From Sphagnum compactum (Eukaryota > Bryophyta > Sphagnopsida > Sphagnales), in the NCBI GenBank assembly GCA_965153455.1, contig OZ234500.1, positions 4,464,001 through 4,528,000 on the forward strand: a stretch of DNA of 64,000 bases, in the 5' to 3' direction. Below the pieces are notes generated by a model that searched no databases, was not told where the DNA came from, and saw only the letters and a list, made by a program, of their open reading frames with translations. Positions 20,237 to 29,710 of this stretch are shown here, piece after piece. Position 1 is the first letter of the stretch. Each line of letters starts with the position of its first letter. The position numbers and the translations under genes were made by a program.

Positions 20237-23200
20237 TTACCTTGTATGGTAACCTTGTGAGGATTCATTGGATGTCTTGTATGGGTCAATCCAATCTGGG
20301 TCAGCCTTCACAGCATTGCGCCATCGTTGAAGGAATGTTTTCATTTCTGCACCAGATCGCCTCCGAACCTGTTGTAAATCCCATGCACGTAGGAGACATT
20401 ATTGCACTTGCCAGAACATTTTATTCATCCAAACAGCGGCTTGCACCTGGTTTTAGAATGGATGGAAAATCTAGATGTGAGTGAAAATCAACTAGGAGTT
20501 CCAAGGAATGAAAGAAAAAAACATGTGCACACATGCACATGGGCGTGAGAAACATGGAATTTTGTATGGTCCTCACCTCTGTCCGCAAATCATAGTCCTA
20601 CAACACACCCGGAAACAGGAGCATTAAGATGAATAAAGGCTAAAGAGGACACAGCAGTATACAAAACAAAACATGAGAACAACAGAATGCATGCCCAAAA
20701 AGGAAAACCATGAACTAGCTTAAGATTATCTGGTACACTACAGCAGCACTGAGAACAAAGAAGCTAAGAAATTTTGGACATAATCTCTGAGGCACACGCC
20801 AGAGCTCTCTGGCACCCTGAAATGTTTAGAACAGATCTGTACTTCATGCTAGAATCAACATACCCCTGTGGTGTTGGCTGTGCCAGTCAGTGCCAATTCA
20901 CTGGCAAGAGTCTGATGCACAAACAAAAACAGGATGTGTATTGTGTAAGTGGCAGACCAAAACTAAAACCTACAGGACCCACATTACTTTCACCACCTCT
21001 TGAAACCTTTTGTGGACATCTTCAAACACATTAGCGAACTACGCATCCCAACATAACAAATGTGCACATAAACTAAGTAAGCACCCAAATTGTGCTGGAT
21101 TGTTGTACCCACAAGCAATACCATGGTTGACACATCTTACAGCACAACAGATTTCAGTTATACACATAGCAAGGGTTTAGGGTATAGGAGAGTGAGTGAG
21201 TGAGTGAGGAGGCTGAGGAGCTTACCCTATTGTTATGAGGGCCTCCAAGAGATGGGATGCCCTTATGCAGCACATATTCATCATCAATAACTCCCACTTT
21301 TTCACTCCGGATCCCCTGGCACCACATTTTACATAAAAACCCATTAGCATCCAGCTACACAGCAGGGATGATGAGCTCAACACTGTCATTAACCGCATAG
21401 TTCAGCACTAAAAAGAAAATTCCTTAAATTCACAGTCCAAGTGTAAGTAATAAGTGTGTCCATTTTCCCCTAATTTGGGTGAGCAGTGCAATGCCAATTC
21501 TTTGAGTAGGCAAAGAGAGACGAGGGCTTTAACTAGAAATGCTGCAAGGGGAAGAAGCTCAGCCAAAGACCCATGGCAGCATACAAAGACAGATTTTCAA
21601 AGAGCTAATATATTGAACATATTCCAAACAATGGAAAAACACTAACCTGGGAACAGTAACCAATCTTGAAGTCAAGGCCCCAGCCATGAACCAGATCATT
21701 CTGTTACCACCACATCAAACACACAAAGGTGTAAAAACTTCAGTGTGACAAAAGTTATGCAGCTGACAGCACAAACCAACTGCTTATGTAATTTCTACTA
21801 CCATGCATGGAGGGAGGATCAGACAGTGAGACCAACTGCTTTTGCTACTTCTACCACAATGGAGAGGATCAGACAGTGAATCAACAAAAACCCCAAGCTC
21901 CTTGTTGAGCTAATTCCTAAACCCTAAACCCTAAATCCAGATAAATATCCTTTCTGAGTATTCACTTATAGCTATTTAGGATTCTTTATGAGTTTGGGAG
22001 GGTTCCACAAATGTAGCATTACCTGAATCATGTGCCAAGTACACCTCCATGCCGCCCTTGAGAAAACCGGTGCCATTACTTCCACCCATCTGCAATGTGA
22101 CAAACACTCCACACTTCAGGATGCTGAAGTTGTGGATTCAACTTGCAGCAAGCCTCACAGTGGAAGAAAGCATAGAAGAAGTGATGCTATAGAACTTCCA
22201 TAAACCACCTGGCAGTGAATTTTACCACCCATGAGAGTGATGAACAAGGTACAACCACATGCATCTGAAATCAGAATGTAAAGAAAAATGCTCACCCGGT
22301 ACAAGGAGGCCCATTGCTGTCTTCTGTACAAAGAGTTAGACCTCTAGCCTTGTACATCCTCCTGTTTGCCATGACAGCAATGAAACCATTCAATGACAGT
22401 ATAAAATCACACAATTATCCAGATCACTTCAGGACTAGAGAGAATGCACACTTTTTTTCCACAAGATTTGGTAATCTAAGCCCCAAAAACCCTGCCTAAA
22501 CTGAAAGGCTGGCACAGAAGAAGAGAGTAAGTCAATAAAATGAGATGATGACTGCCAACATACTTGTGGGACCTATTTTTCAGTCTGCGAAGTGTGATTC
22601 CATGATGAATATCCAATGATGCAGGGTCAAGTGCAGGCTGAGAAATCTCCATGCCATCTTCCTCCATGATCTGCACATATCTGGTGATCAATGGAAAGCA
22701 TGTTGTGAGAGAGACAATTTGCCATTCATAATTCTCCTCTACTATTCTGTAGACACCACAATGGCTCATAACACAACCAATTAAGTATGGACCACCTTGT
22801 GCTGCCTTTTAAACTTCACCTGAGGAAAAAAAAATCATCAAAACAAGACTTGAAAAAAATCCAGTTACTTCCAGACTAATACAATATTGTAGGATTTTGA
22901 TTACAAGAGCGTCAGTAAACACAATACCTAGAAGCATTGAAATTTTTGACTCCCAGATCTTCATCCCATAGAAAGATGTAATTGTACTGCTCCACAATAT
23001 CTGGATGCATGAATCGTTTCGCGTACCACCTGCCTTTTTCCAAACAAAACCCTATTAAAAACAAGAGTATCAATTGCAAACATGAATACTTTTGCCAAAT
23101 CTTCAATTTAGTGCCAAACTAGCTAGCTCTCAAGTGCACATGCAAGATGGATGTATACTTTCTTTGCCCATGTATTTTCTATGCTACAACCACATTGCCC

Positions 23201-25098
23201 CTCTCCTGCTAAATGTGTAGAAAGTTCTCATATCAAGAGAGCAGATCACAATGGAAAATCCAGAGATAAAATAATCATTCCAAAGATACCTTAAACCCTA
23301 AACCCAATTGTGTACTTCACCCAAAGTGAAACAGTATTATGAAGAGAACACGCTCAGAATAGAACAAAACAGTGCAATCTGGAAAAAGCAGGATCAGATA
23401 GTTGCAGATGAGTCACATGTATGTTCTCACCATTTTGTTTGATGCAAGGCAACAATGTGAATTGACTGGTTATACCATGGCAAATCGTTCCATTGATCAG
23501 TTATACCATCATAGTGGAACAGCATAATTGTGAAGTTGCTGAGTGGAAACTGGAAAATTAGCAACATTAAACATTATCAGAAAAATACTCAGGCTTCAAT
23601 AGATGTCCAGAAGGCATCCAGAAAATTAACAGCCATATTATATATGAATCTTCAAGCAAATAATCTGGGCCAAGAATGCACATGAATGATCCATGCAAAA
23701 TTCAGGATTTTGGTACTTCCAAAAAATTCATGCTCTTGAAGAAGGTACAGATCCAAAACCTTCTGCACAATTTGATCCACTCCCTCCTTCTGGTTGATGC
23801 CCACAGCCATCGCCAATAGATTCTTGGGGGTGATTTTCATAACCTGGCAAGGAAAATGTCAATACAAGGAAACATCACAAGTGACTCCACAAAGCCTACT
23901 TAGAAACACTGATGCCAACACATGGACTGACACCATACCTGCCACCTGGATCCAGAGAACACAATCATTCTTGCAACAAATTCAAGTAGAAATGATCCAC
24001 CAAATTCACTTTTTATGTGCAAGAAGCAATAACAAGGATGAAGACATAGATGGTAAAGGAAATGGTGTACCATGTCCTCATCTTCTACAGCAAGAGTTCG
24101 CATTTGCAAGTCTGAGGTCCCCACAATGATTCCTTTTGGTAACAGCTCTCCACCCTTTGTACACTGTGTCCTTGTTACAGCACATTTGCCACAATCCTGT
24201 AAAGATAGAAACACTTGACTTATTCAATACACTACAATATCTTGAAATAAGTATTCACAACTCTGTACTTTGATTTATGTCAACCTGAATAGAATCGAGC
24301 AGTGATCCAGCAATTAGAACATAGAGAGAGAGAGAGAGAGATTTCAGATCTGAAAAGAAAAAAAGGAGAGACAACACTCCTCACCCACAAACAAGAGAAA
24401 ACACTTGATATTGATTTTGCTCCAGATGAAGGATTTGGAAATTCATACCTTGAAAGGTGAAGTAAGCTTTTCCATCATTGAAGTCTGCAAACAAACAAAC
24501 AAAACAGAGTGAGATCATACAGTCTCAGAGTTAGGTTTCTCACTCTTGGAAGATGCTCAGCCAGCCATCTCCAACTAAGATCGATCACTCTTCAAAGATG
24601 CACTGAAACCCATATCCAACTAAGATCAATCACTCTTCAAAGATGCAAAACCCATCTCCAAGTAAGACCAATCACTATTCAAAGATGCGCAAACCATCTC
24701 CAGCTAAGATCGATCACTCTTTGAAGATGCACAACCATCTCTGACTAGTTACCTCAATCTGAACAGTTGAACAAACGCAGGTTCTACAGTGTCATGAGCA
24801 GTTGAGAAAGAGCTAGCTGAATGACACAGTGCTTAAACCCTAGAGCAGACTATATATCAGTGCAACTCATGACTCAAAGATGCAAATCACGATGATGCCA
24901 CCAGATGCAGAACGAGTGCAGGGGGGAGAAGAAATAGCTGCATGTGGCATACATACATACCATAGCGGCTTGCTGGTTGACAAAAACACTGCTGAGGAAC
25001 AAAGTCAAGACTACTGTAACTGCAGCCAATGTAGCGATGGTTGGCCGGCACAAATGTTTCCACCATCTTCCGGCAGCTCCTCCCAGCAAATGGGTCAT
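20237..25098 (-). CDS. DUF707 protein, putative type II Golgi glycosyltransferase-like (377 aa, 13 exons)
   Basis: Minus-strand exons: 24961-25098, 24449-24484, 24071-24196, 23760-23843, 23431-23549, 22928-23029, 22564-22680, 22296-22343, 22023-22089, 21647-21700, 21226-21315, 20577-20597 and 20237-20368. All phases agree. Residues 20-41 form one hydrophobic signal-anchor after a basic N-terminus. DUF707 landmarks follow in order: LPKGI, NLLAMAVGINQK..VDQIVQK, FTIMLFHYDG, QTKWWYAKRFMHPD, YIFLWDEDLGV, EISQPALDP, GPPCTGWVE.MAPVFS..AW, NDLVHGWGLDFKIGYC, GVIDDEYVLHKGIPSLGG and a C-terminal RR.S..E...F..RW..AV. The DED at 190-192 is a candidate metal-binding acidic motif. Plant databases often label the family 'lysine ketoglutarate reductase trans-splicing related'; a glycosyltransferase-like fold is the likelier role, which is inference. 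Length fits the family (about 380-400). The stop at 20237 lies within a possible donor (AG|GTAAAA), so a further exon is not excluded. Confidence 0.93.
20577..20597 (-). other. 21-nt microexon of DUF707 gene
   Basis: This exon encodes DYDLRTE only. It is required to restore the family motif LRTEVRR between the exons at 21226-21315 and 20237-20368, and it has a proper acceptor (TTGTAG) and donor (GTGAGG). Confidence 0.85.
21790..21897 (-). repeat. Intronic duplication in DUF707 gene
   Basis: ACCAACTGCTTATGTAATTT...GGATCAGACAGTGAG is followed by a second copy, ACCAACTGCTTTTGCTACTT...GGATCAGACAGTGAA, with a period of about 55 bp, inside intron 21701-22022. A telobox string (CTAAACCCTAAACCCTAAA) lies next to it at about 21918-21936. 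Confidence 0.7.
24323..24341. repeat. (GA)n microsatellite
   Basis: An uninterrupted GA run in the intron between exons 2 and 3 of the DUF707 gene. Confidence 0.9.
24530..24745 (+). repeat. Minisatellite in DUF707 intron 1
   Basis: Four to five copies of a 43-48-bp unit (CATCTCCAACTAAGATCGAT followed by CACTCTTCAAAGATGCA) are tandemly arranged inside intron 24485-24960. The plus-strand frame stays open through the array and repeats a peptide like LQLRSITLQRC, but it lies in an intron of a minus-strand gene, so coding is unlikely. Confidence 0.8.
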
Positions 25099-26580
25099 CT
25101 CATGAGTTGGCTGCAAGAGTAATATTCATCAGAGGAGGAAGAAAGTTCTGAAACAATATGGGAAGAACAAAACACTAGAAACTTAGTCTAAGATCGTAAA
25201 TCTTCATGTACTCCGGCAAACTGTCTCAAAGGTTTTCCAAAACTAACTCTTTCGAACTTGTCGCAATTTGATCAGACTTCCAGAAACTAGAGCAAGACCC
25301 ACAAGCAAGATCTTCTGAAAACCAAAACCCAGAAGGGATTTCTCCATAGCGAAGCTGGTCAAAGAGAAGACTCACAGAGTCTTCACAACTCGGTGGGCAG
25401 TTCAATGGCTTTTCCGTGTGCAATTTTCTAAATTCCAACAACATTTTGGCTTCCTGATTTTGGGAAGTCTCTTCTAATTTTGTCCCTGCTTCCGGGGGAC
25501 CGCACCAAACCTTCCCTCCCTCCCTCCCTCCCTCCCTCACCCACCCACCACCGCCGCCACCAGAGCGCAAACCGCTCGCTCACAACACGTCGCCAAGTCG
25601 ACGGCGGCTTGTTTGTTGTCGCAAAGAATAATATTTATTTACAAACCACACCGGCCAGCAGAGACCGCGACAAGAGGTCCGTTTTCATCCGCACTTCCTC
25701 ACAGCTCGATCTTTCTTTTGTCTGTCACCCTCCTATCGAACTACAAAAAGTTTGATGCTATTGCACCGCTTCCAACAACGATCCACACTCATCAAAATTC
25801 TTCAGCTGCTACCCATTTCACATGAACATCTCCGATCATCATCATGCAACCACCCGCCACCGATCACTACAAGCTAAAATTCTTCCAGCTATCTGTCGCC
25901 GACCTGTGTGCCCCATCCACCATCAGTTCCTCCATCACTCTCGTCTCACAATCTTCAGAAAATAAAACAAAATCACAACAAGCTTCCCATCACCTTCCGG
26001 ACGTTCAAATCACCGCACATAACTGCGCGATTTCCGTTTCTAACTTCAACCCAAAAAAAAAAAAAAAGTTCGCTCCCTCCCTCACTGACTCACTCTAAGT
26101 GCGGAGAAGTCTGATTGCGACAGAAACGGGGACCAAGGAAGCGCAAGCTGAGAACGCATTCTAAGGGAGAGAGAACAAACTGACATTGGGCTTCATACCC
26201 TACTACTACTGCTACTCATGATGATGATGCGACGGCGCAGTGCACATGATACACAGAGAGGTCCAGACTAGTGCAAGTAAAAACACTGTCTACACTTCCA
26301 CTCAGAGAGCAGAGCTCCAGCAAATGTTCAGTATGTGACCCTGCAAATTAAATTGCCACCACGCTCCCACCCGCCCCGGCCCGGCCCGCCCCGGCCAGGC
26401 ACGGCACAGGTAGGAGCGGTACAGGCTTACCTATTGCACCGCAGAAGCAGCAGCAGCAGCGGAGTCCTCATGACGGGGTTGTTGTTTGTATGTGTGTAAA
26501 GGGTAAGCAAAACCGCGTACGGTTGTGTACCATTAACTGACTGACGAATAGCCGAGGTATCTATCTATCGCCTTCGACAC
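25099..26580 (-). promoter_or_regulatory. 5' flank/leader of DUF707 gene
   Basis: This region is GC-richer than the intergenic DNA. A nine-codon upstream frame on the minus strand (25129 to 25100) stops one base before the main ATG. A TTGCAG just upstream of the ATG could instead be a leader-intron acceptor. Other landmarks: a CCCT tract (25512-25538), an A14 run near 26052, a CCGGCCCGGCCCG stretch (about 26375-26398) and a CAG run (about 26445-26460). No second gene is supported. Confidence 0.45.
25512..25538. repeat. (TCCC)n microsatellite
   Basis: A CCCT-type tetranucleotide run in the presumed leader of the DUF707 gene; it is GGGA-rich on the transcribed-sense strand. Confidence 0.9.
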
Positions 26581-27004
26581 TCGCTGGCAGAGTCTATTGT
26601 TTTTTGGGTGGCTAAATTCTTTTTCAACGTGGCTAAAATCTGTATTTTTTGGTCGCCAATTTTTTAATTAATTTTTTTCTTTACAACATCGCCAGATTTC
26701 TCTATTGGGTTCTAAAATTTAGCCAAATTTTTGAAGGATGCTTAAATTTTTATATTTTCATATCTTTTTTAAAAAAACCAGATTTGGCTAAACTGCATTT
26801 ATGGATGATCACCACTTCAGCTACATCACAAAAATGGGGAAACAAAACCCTGGACAACTTCACAGTCGAGACAGGGACTCGAGTGAGAATGCCGTAACGT
26901 AACTGAACCCTCAAATGACGTTTTTAACACGCATGCATTAACTCATGAGACGACAAAGCTACAATAGTAGCAAGCTAGCTATATTACCTCATCATTCATC
27001 TGTG

Positions 27005-27030
27005 CACACACACACACACACACACACACA
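27005..27030. repeat. (CA)n microsatellite
   Basis: An uninterrupted CA dinucleotide run. Confidence 0.9.
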
Positions 27031-27559
27031 TACAGAGACGCTAGCTGCAAGGTCTAGAAAATTTTGAAAACAATGAATGAAGAGGGCAACATAAAAGCAA
27101 AAGCAAGTGACTTGTGGCATAATGTTTTCTCCCTTTTAAATGACAGCCATGAAGATGATGATAAATGTTCAACCATAGGTACTAAATTCAAAACACATGG
27201 TGGTTGTTAGTATGGTGATTCTGTGAATCAATCCCCCAAGTGGAGTTATATGCCAGACATGTTTCTATCATGGACTCCACATGACTTCAGAATGTAGGGA
27301 TACCAAACCTTTGGCCCAGTTTCAGGTGTGCATCAAATGAACTTAGTAATAGATGAGTAGTACCTACAATGAATGCCTTCACTGCAATGTTCTGAGGGCA
27401 AGAGTAGACTAGCAGCCACCAGCACACCATCCACTGGATGGATGCCTGTTGTAACTTAGTTGTGGATGAACCTCAACTGAGTTAATATCTGGTTTCACCT
27501 TGGCAACCCATTTATTTGCAAGAAGTATGTCCTATCCAAGTAAGTGGGAAAATATATAG

Positions 27560-27760
27560 GTGATTATTTATGTAACTAGCTTGTTTATAAATAGGCAAAG
27601 GGATGTTTTTACTACATACCTACTAATAACCTACAAGTTAGAAGGTAGGTAGGTAGGTAGGTAGAAAAAGCAACTAAGCTAACCAACATGGTTAACTAGA
27701 GAACAAGAACCCAACAGAAAATTGTTTCCTCACCACTTATCATCCATCCTTCATGGTGTG
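27560..27760 (+). repeat. Dispersed repeat, copy 1
   Basis: Resembles 54700-54915 in the same orientation: both have TTTTTACTAC.TACCTACTAA, a GTAG tetranucleotide block, AAAGCAACT.AGCTAACC, AACCCAACAGAAA and CACTTATCATCCATCC. In this copy the GTAG block (27643-27664) is longer. Confidence 0.75.
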
Positions 27761-27867
27761 ATCATGGGTTCTGATTGACTCATACATACATACATACAAA
27801 AGGATTTTTTTTGTGAAAAATGTTCTGAAATCGCCATATTTAGACAATAGATCACCCCCATTTGAGG

Positions 27868-27892
27868 GGGGGGGGGGGAAAAAAAAAAAACC
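27868..27892. repeat. Poly-G/poly-A tract
   Basis: A run of about 14 G followed directly by about 12 A, a striking homopolymer junction in otherwise AT-rich DNA. Confidence 0.8.
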
Positions 27893-28237
27893 ACCGGCTG
27901 CAAATCTTACAAAGGGTTTTTTTTTAATTTTAAAAAACGCCCAAAGTCGCCATATTCTCAGGAATTTTTTTATTTTTTTTGAAGCCACCAGATTTAGATT
28001 ATAGCTTCTAGCATGTGGCCAAAACATAGTGTGATTCCCAAAAAAAATAAAAAATTATCATCATGTTTAACCTGTAGCCATATTTGGCAAAGTCCTCTTG
28101 TGGATGATAACCAGTCCACTAAACTCACAAAACTGAAAATAATAAATAAATAATATATTTATAAATCCCCTGGTTGTTTATAGTGCAGTTTTATCAAAAA
28201 AATAGCATGATTCATTCTTTACAAATTTATATATGTG

Positions 28238-28517
28238 TTTAGGTTCATTATAGAGTTATAGTGGCTTAAGGGATTTTGCAATCCCCCTAGGTCTAAATAG
28301 GTTTATTTTTATATCAGAATTTTTGAAAGATGATATTTTGACTTGTGTTGAAACTTGAGATTGGATTTAGAGTTATAATAATATCTTGAGGGATTTTGGT
28401 TTCTAATTAGAGGATTTTTTTTGAAGATTACATTTTGGCTATGGTGAAATATTTGAGTTTCCATAATTCTACTTTTTTTGGCCTTAAGATACATTTCCAA
28501 TGTAAATGGCAAGAGGC
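28238..28517 (+). repeat. Dispersed 0.28-kb repeat, copy 1
   Basis: A direct, diverged copy of 56806-57066. Shared blocks include GTGTTTAGGTT, AGCTTAAGGGATTTTG-like text, AAAGATGATATTTTG, GAAACTTGAGATT, GGTGAAATATTTGAGTTTCC and AATGTAAATGGCAAG. No coding capacity. Confidence 0.8.
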
Positions 28518-28527
28518 CCACGTAACC

Positions 28528-28630
28528 ACATTTGGCTAATTCCTTTTGTGAATGATTGTTACAAATTTGGCTAATTCCTTTTGTGAATGATTGTTACAAA
28601 TTTGGCTAATTCCTCTTGTGAATGATTGAG
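28528..28630 (+). repeat. 35-bp tandem repeat, 3 copies
   Basis: Units starting TTTGGCTAATTCCTTTTGTG at 28530, 28565 and 28600 are nearly identical. The unit matches the dispersed TTTGGCTAA/TGGATGA family also seen near 2690, 26790 and 28083. Confidence 0.85.
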
Positions 28631-28969
28631 TGCCTGCCTGTGTGAGTGCTACTAGCCTACATGATCACAAAACTGCAAGAAAGAGCCCTGCAATGCAATG
28701 CAACTCGAGAGTTGTGCAGATCCCCTCATTGCAGGCACTCTGCCACCACTATCTTTAGCTAAGAGTTCAAAGGAGAGCTTAGCTTAGCATACTGACAACT
28801 CTGAAAAGTCACAAGTACTACTTGAATGTACATGAATGGCATCTCTTTTTGTGTTTTCCTTCTGTGTTTGTGGTTTTTTTTTTTGGGTTTTGTCATTTTA
28901 TTAAAGCCCTTTAAAATGGCAATTTCCAGTTTTCCTTAGGACTCCAGTTTTCCTTGGCCAAACCAATTT

Positions 28970-29390
28970 ACTTGTAGTAGTATTCAGAAATAATTTAAAT
29001 GAATTTTTTTTGGGACTTTTGGGGTTATTTTTTAAATATGACAAATAGCCATCAATTAGACTAGATCATGGTCTCGGAGTTCAAATCTAACATTTTTTTG
29101 GGGCTTAATATTGTTGCAACAAGACCTCACTTAACAACAACCTTGGGCGGCCAATTACTTGTAGTATTTAGAAATAATTCAAATGAATTTTGGGATGTTT
29201 GGGGTAATTTTTTTAATATCACAAATTATTTGTAATATTTAGTAAGAATGCAAATGAATTTTGAAATTTTGGGGGTTTATTTTGCTAATATTACAAATAT
29301 CTCTTGCTTAGACTAAATCAAGGTCTCCGAGTTCAAACCTAAACATTTTTTAGGCTTAATATGGTGACGACAAGGCCTCACTCAACAATG
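28970..29390 (+). repeat. Diverged tandem repeat
   Basis: Blocks with ACTTGTAGTA.TATT.AGAAAT, AAATGAATTTT and CAAGGTCTCCGAGTTCAAA followed by GACAAGGCCTCACT occur two to three times. The GTTCAAACC-like text resembles a decayed polymerase III B-box, which hints at a SINE origin. Confidence 0.5.
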
Positions 29391-29627
29391 TGAAGGTATC
29401 AATGTGGGTGCGGGTTCACCTTGGCCGTATGTCCATAATGTGAAGGTACCAACATGGGTGCTGGTTCATCATGGCCATGTATATATGTTCATACTTCAAT
29501 TTTACTCTTGCTACTACTACTACTACCATCCTCCCTTGGATGTGCCCCAATTTTGTTGGTCAGGGTGAACCATACCTGCACTAGGCTAGTACCTTCACCT
29601 TCTTGAGTGATGTCTCGAATAGGCTAT

Positions 29628-29710
29628 ATTCACCCTCATAAATGTTAGGGTTTATGCTTGGAGAGCATTATTCACCTTCATAAATGTTAGGGCTTATGCT
29701 TGGAGAGCAT
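29628..29710 (+). repeat. 42-bp tandem duplication
   Basis: Two near-identical units (ATTCACCCTCATAAATGTTA...GCTTGGAGAGCAT) lie head to tail at about 29628-29669 and 29670-29710. Confidence 0.85.

Noticed and set aside
21916-21938. Interstitial telomere array
   Set aside because: Only two to three telomere-type units; better described as a telobox.
24509-24724. Repeated-peptide gene on the plus strand
   Set aside because: It lies wholly within an intron of the well-supported DUF707 gene and follows a minisatellite; no start context or family match.
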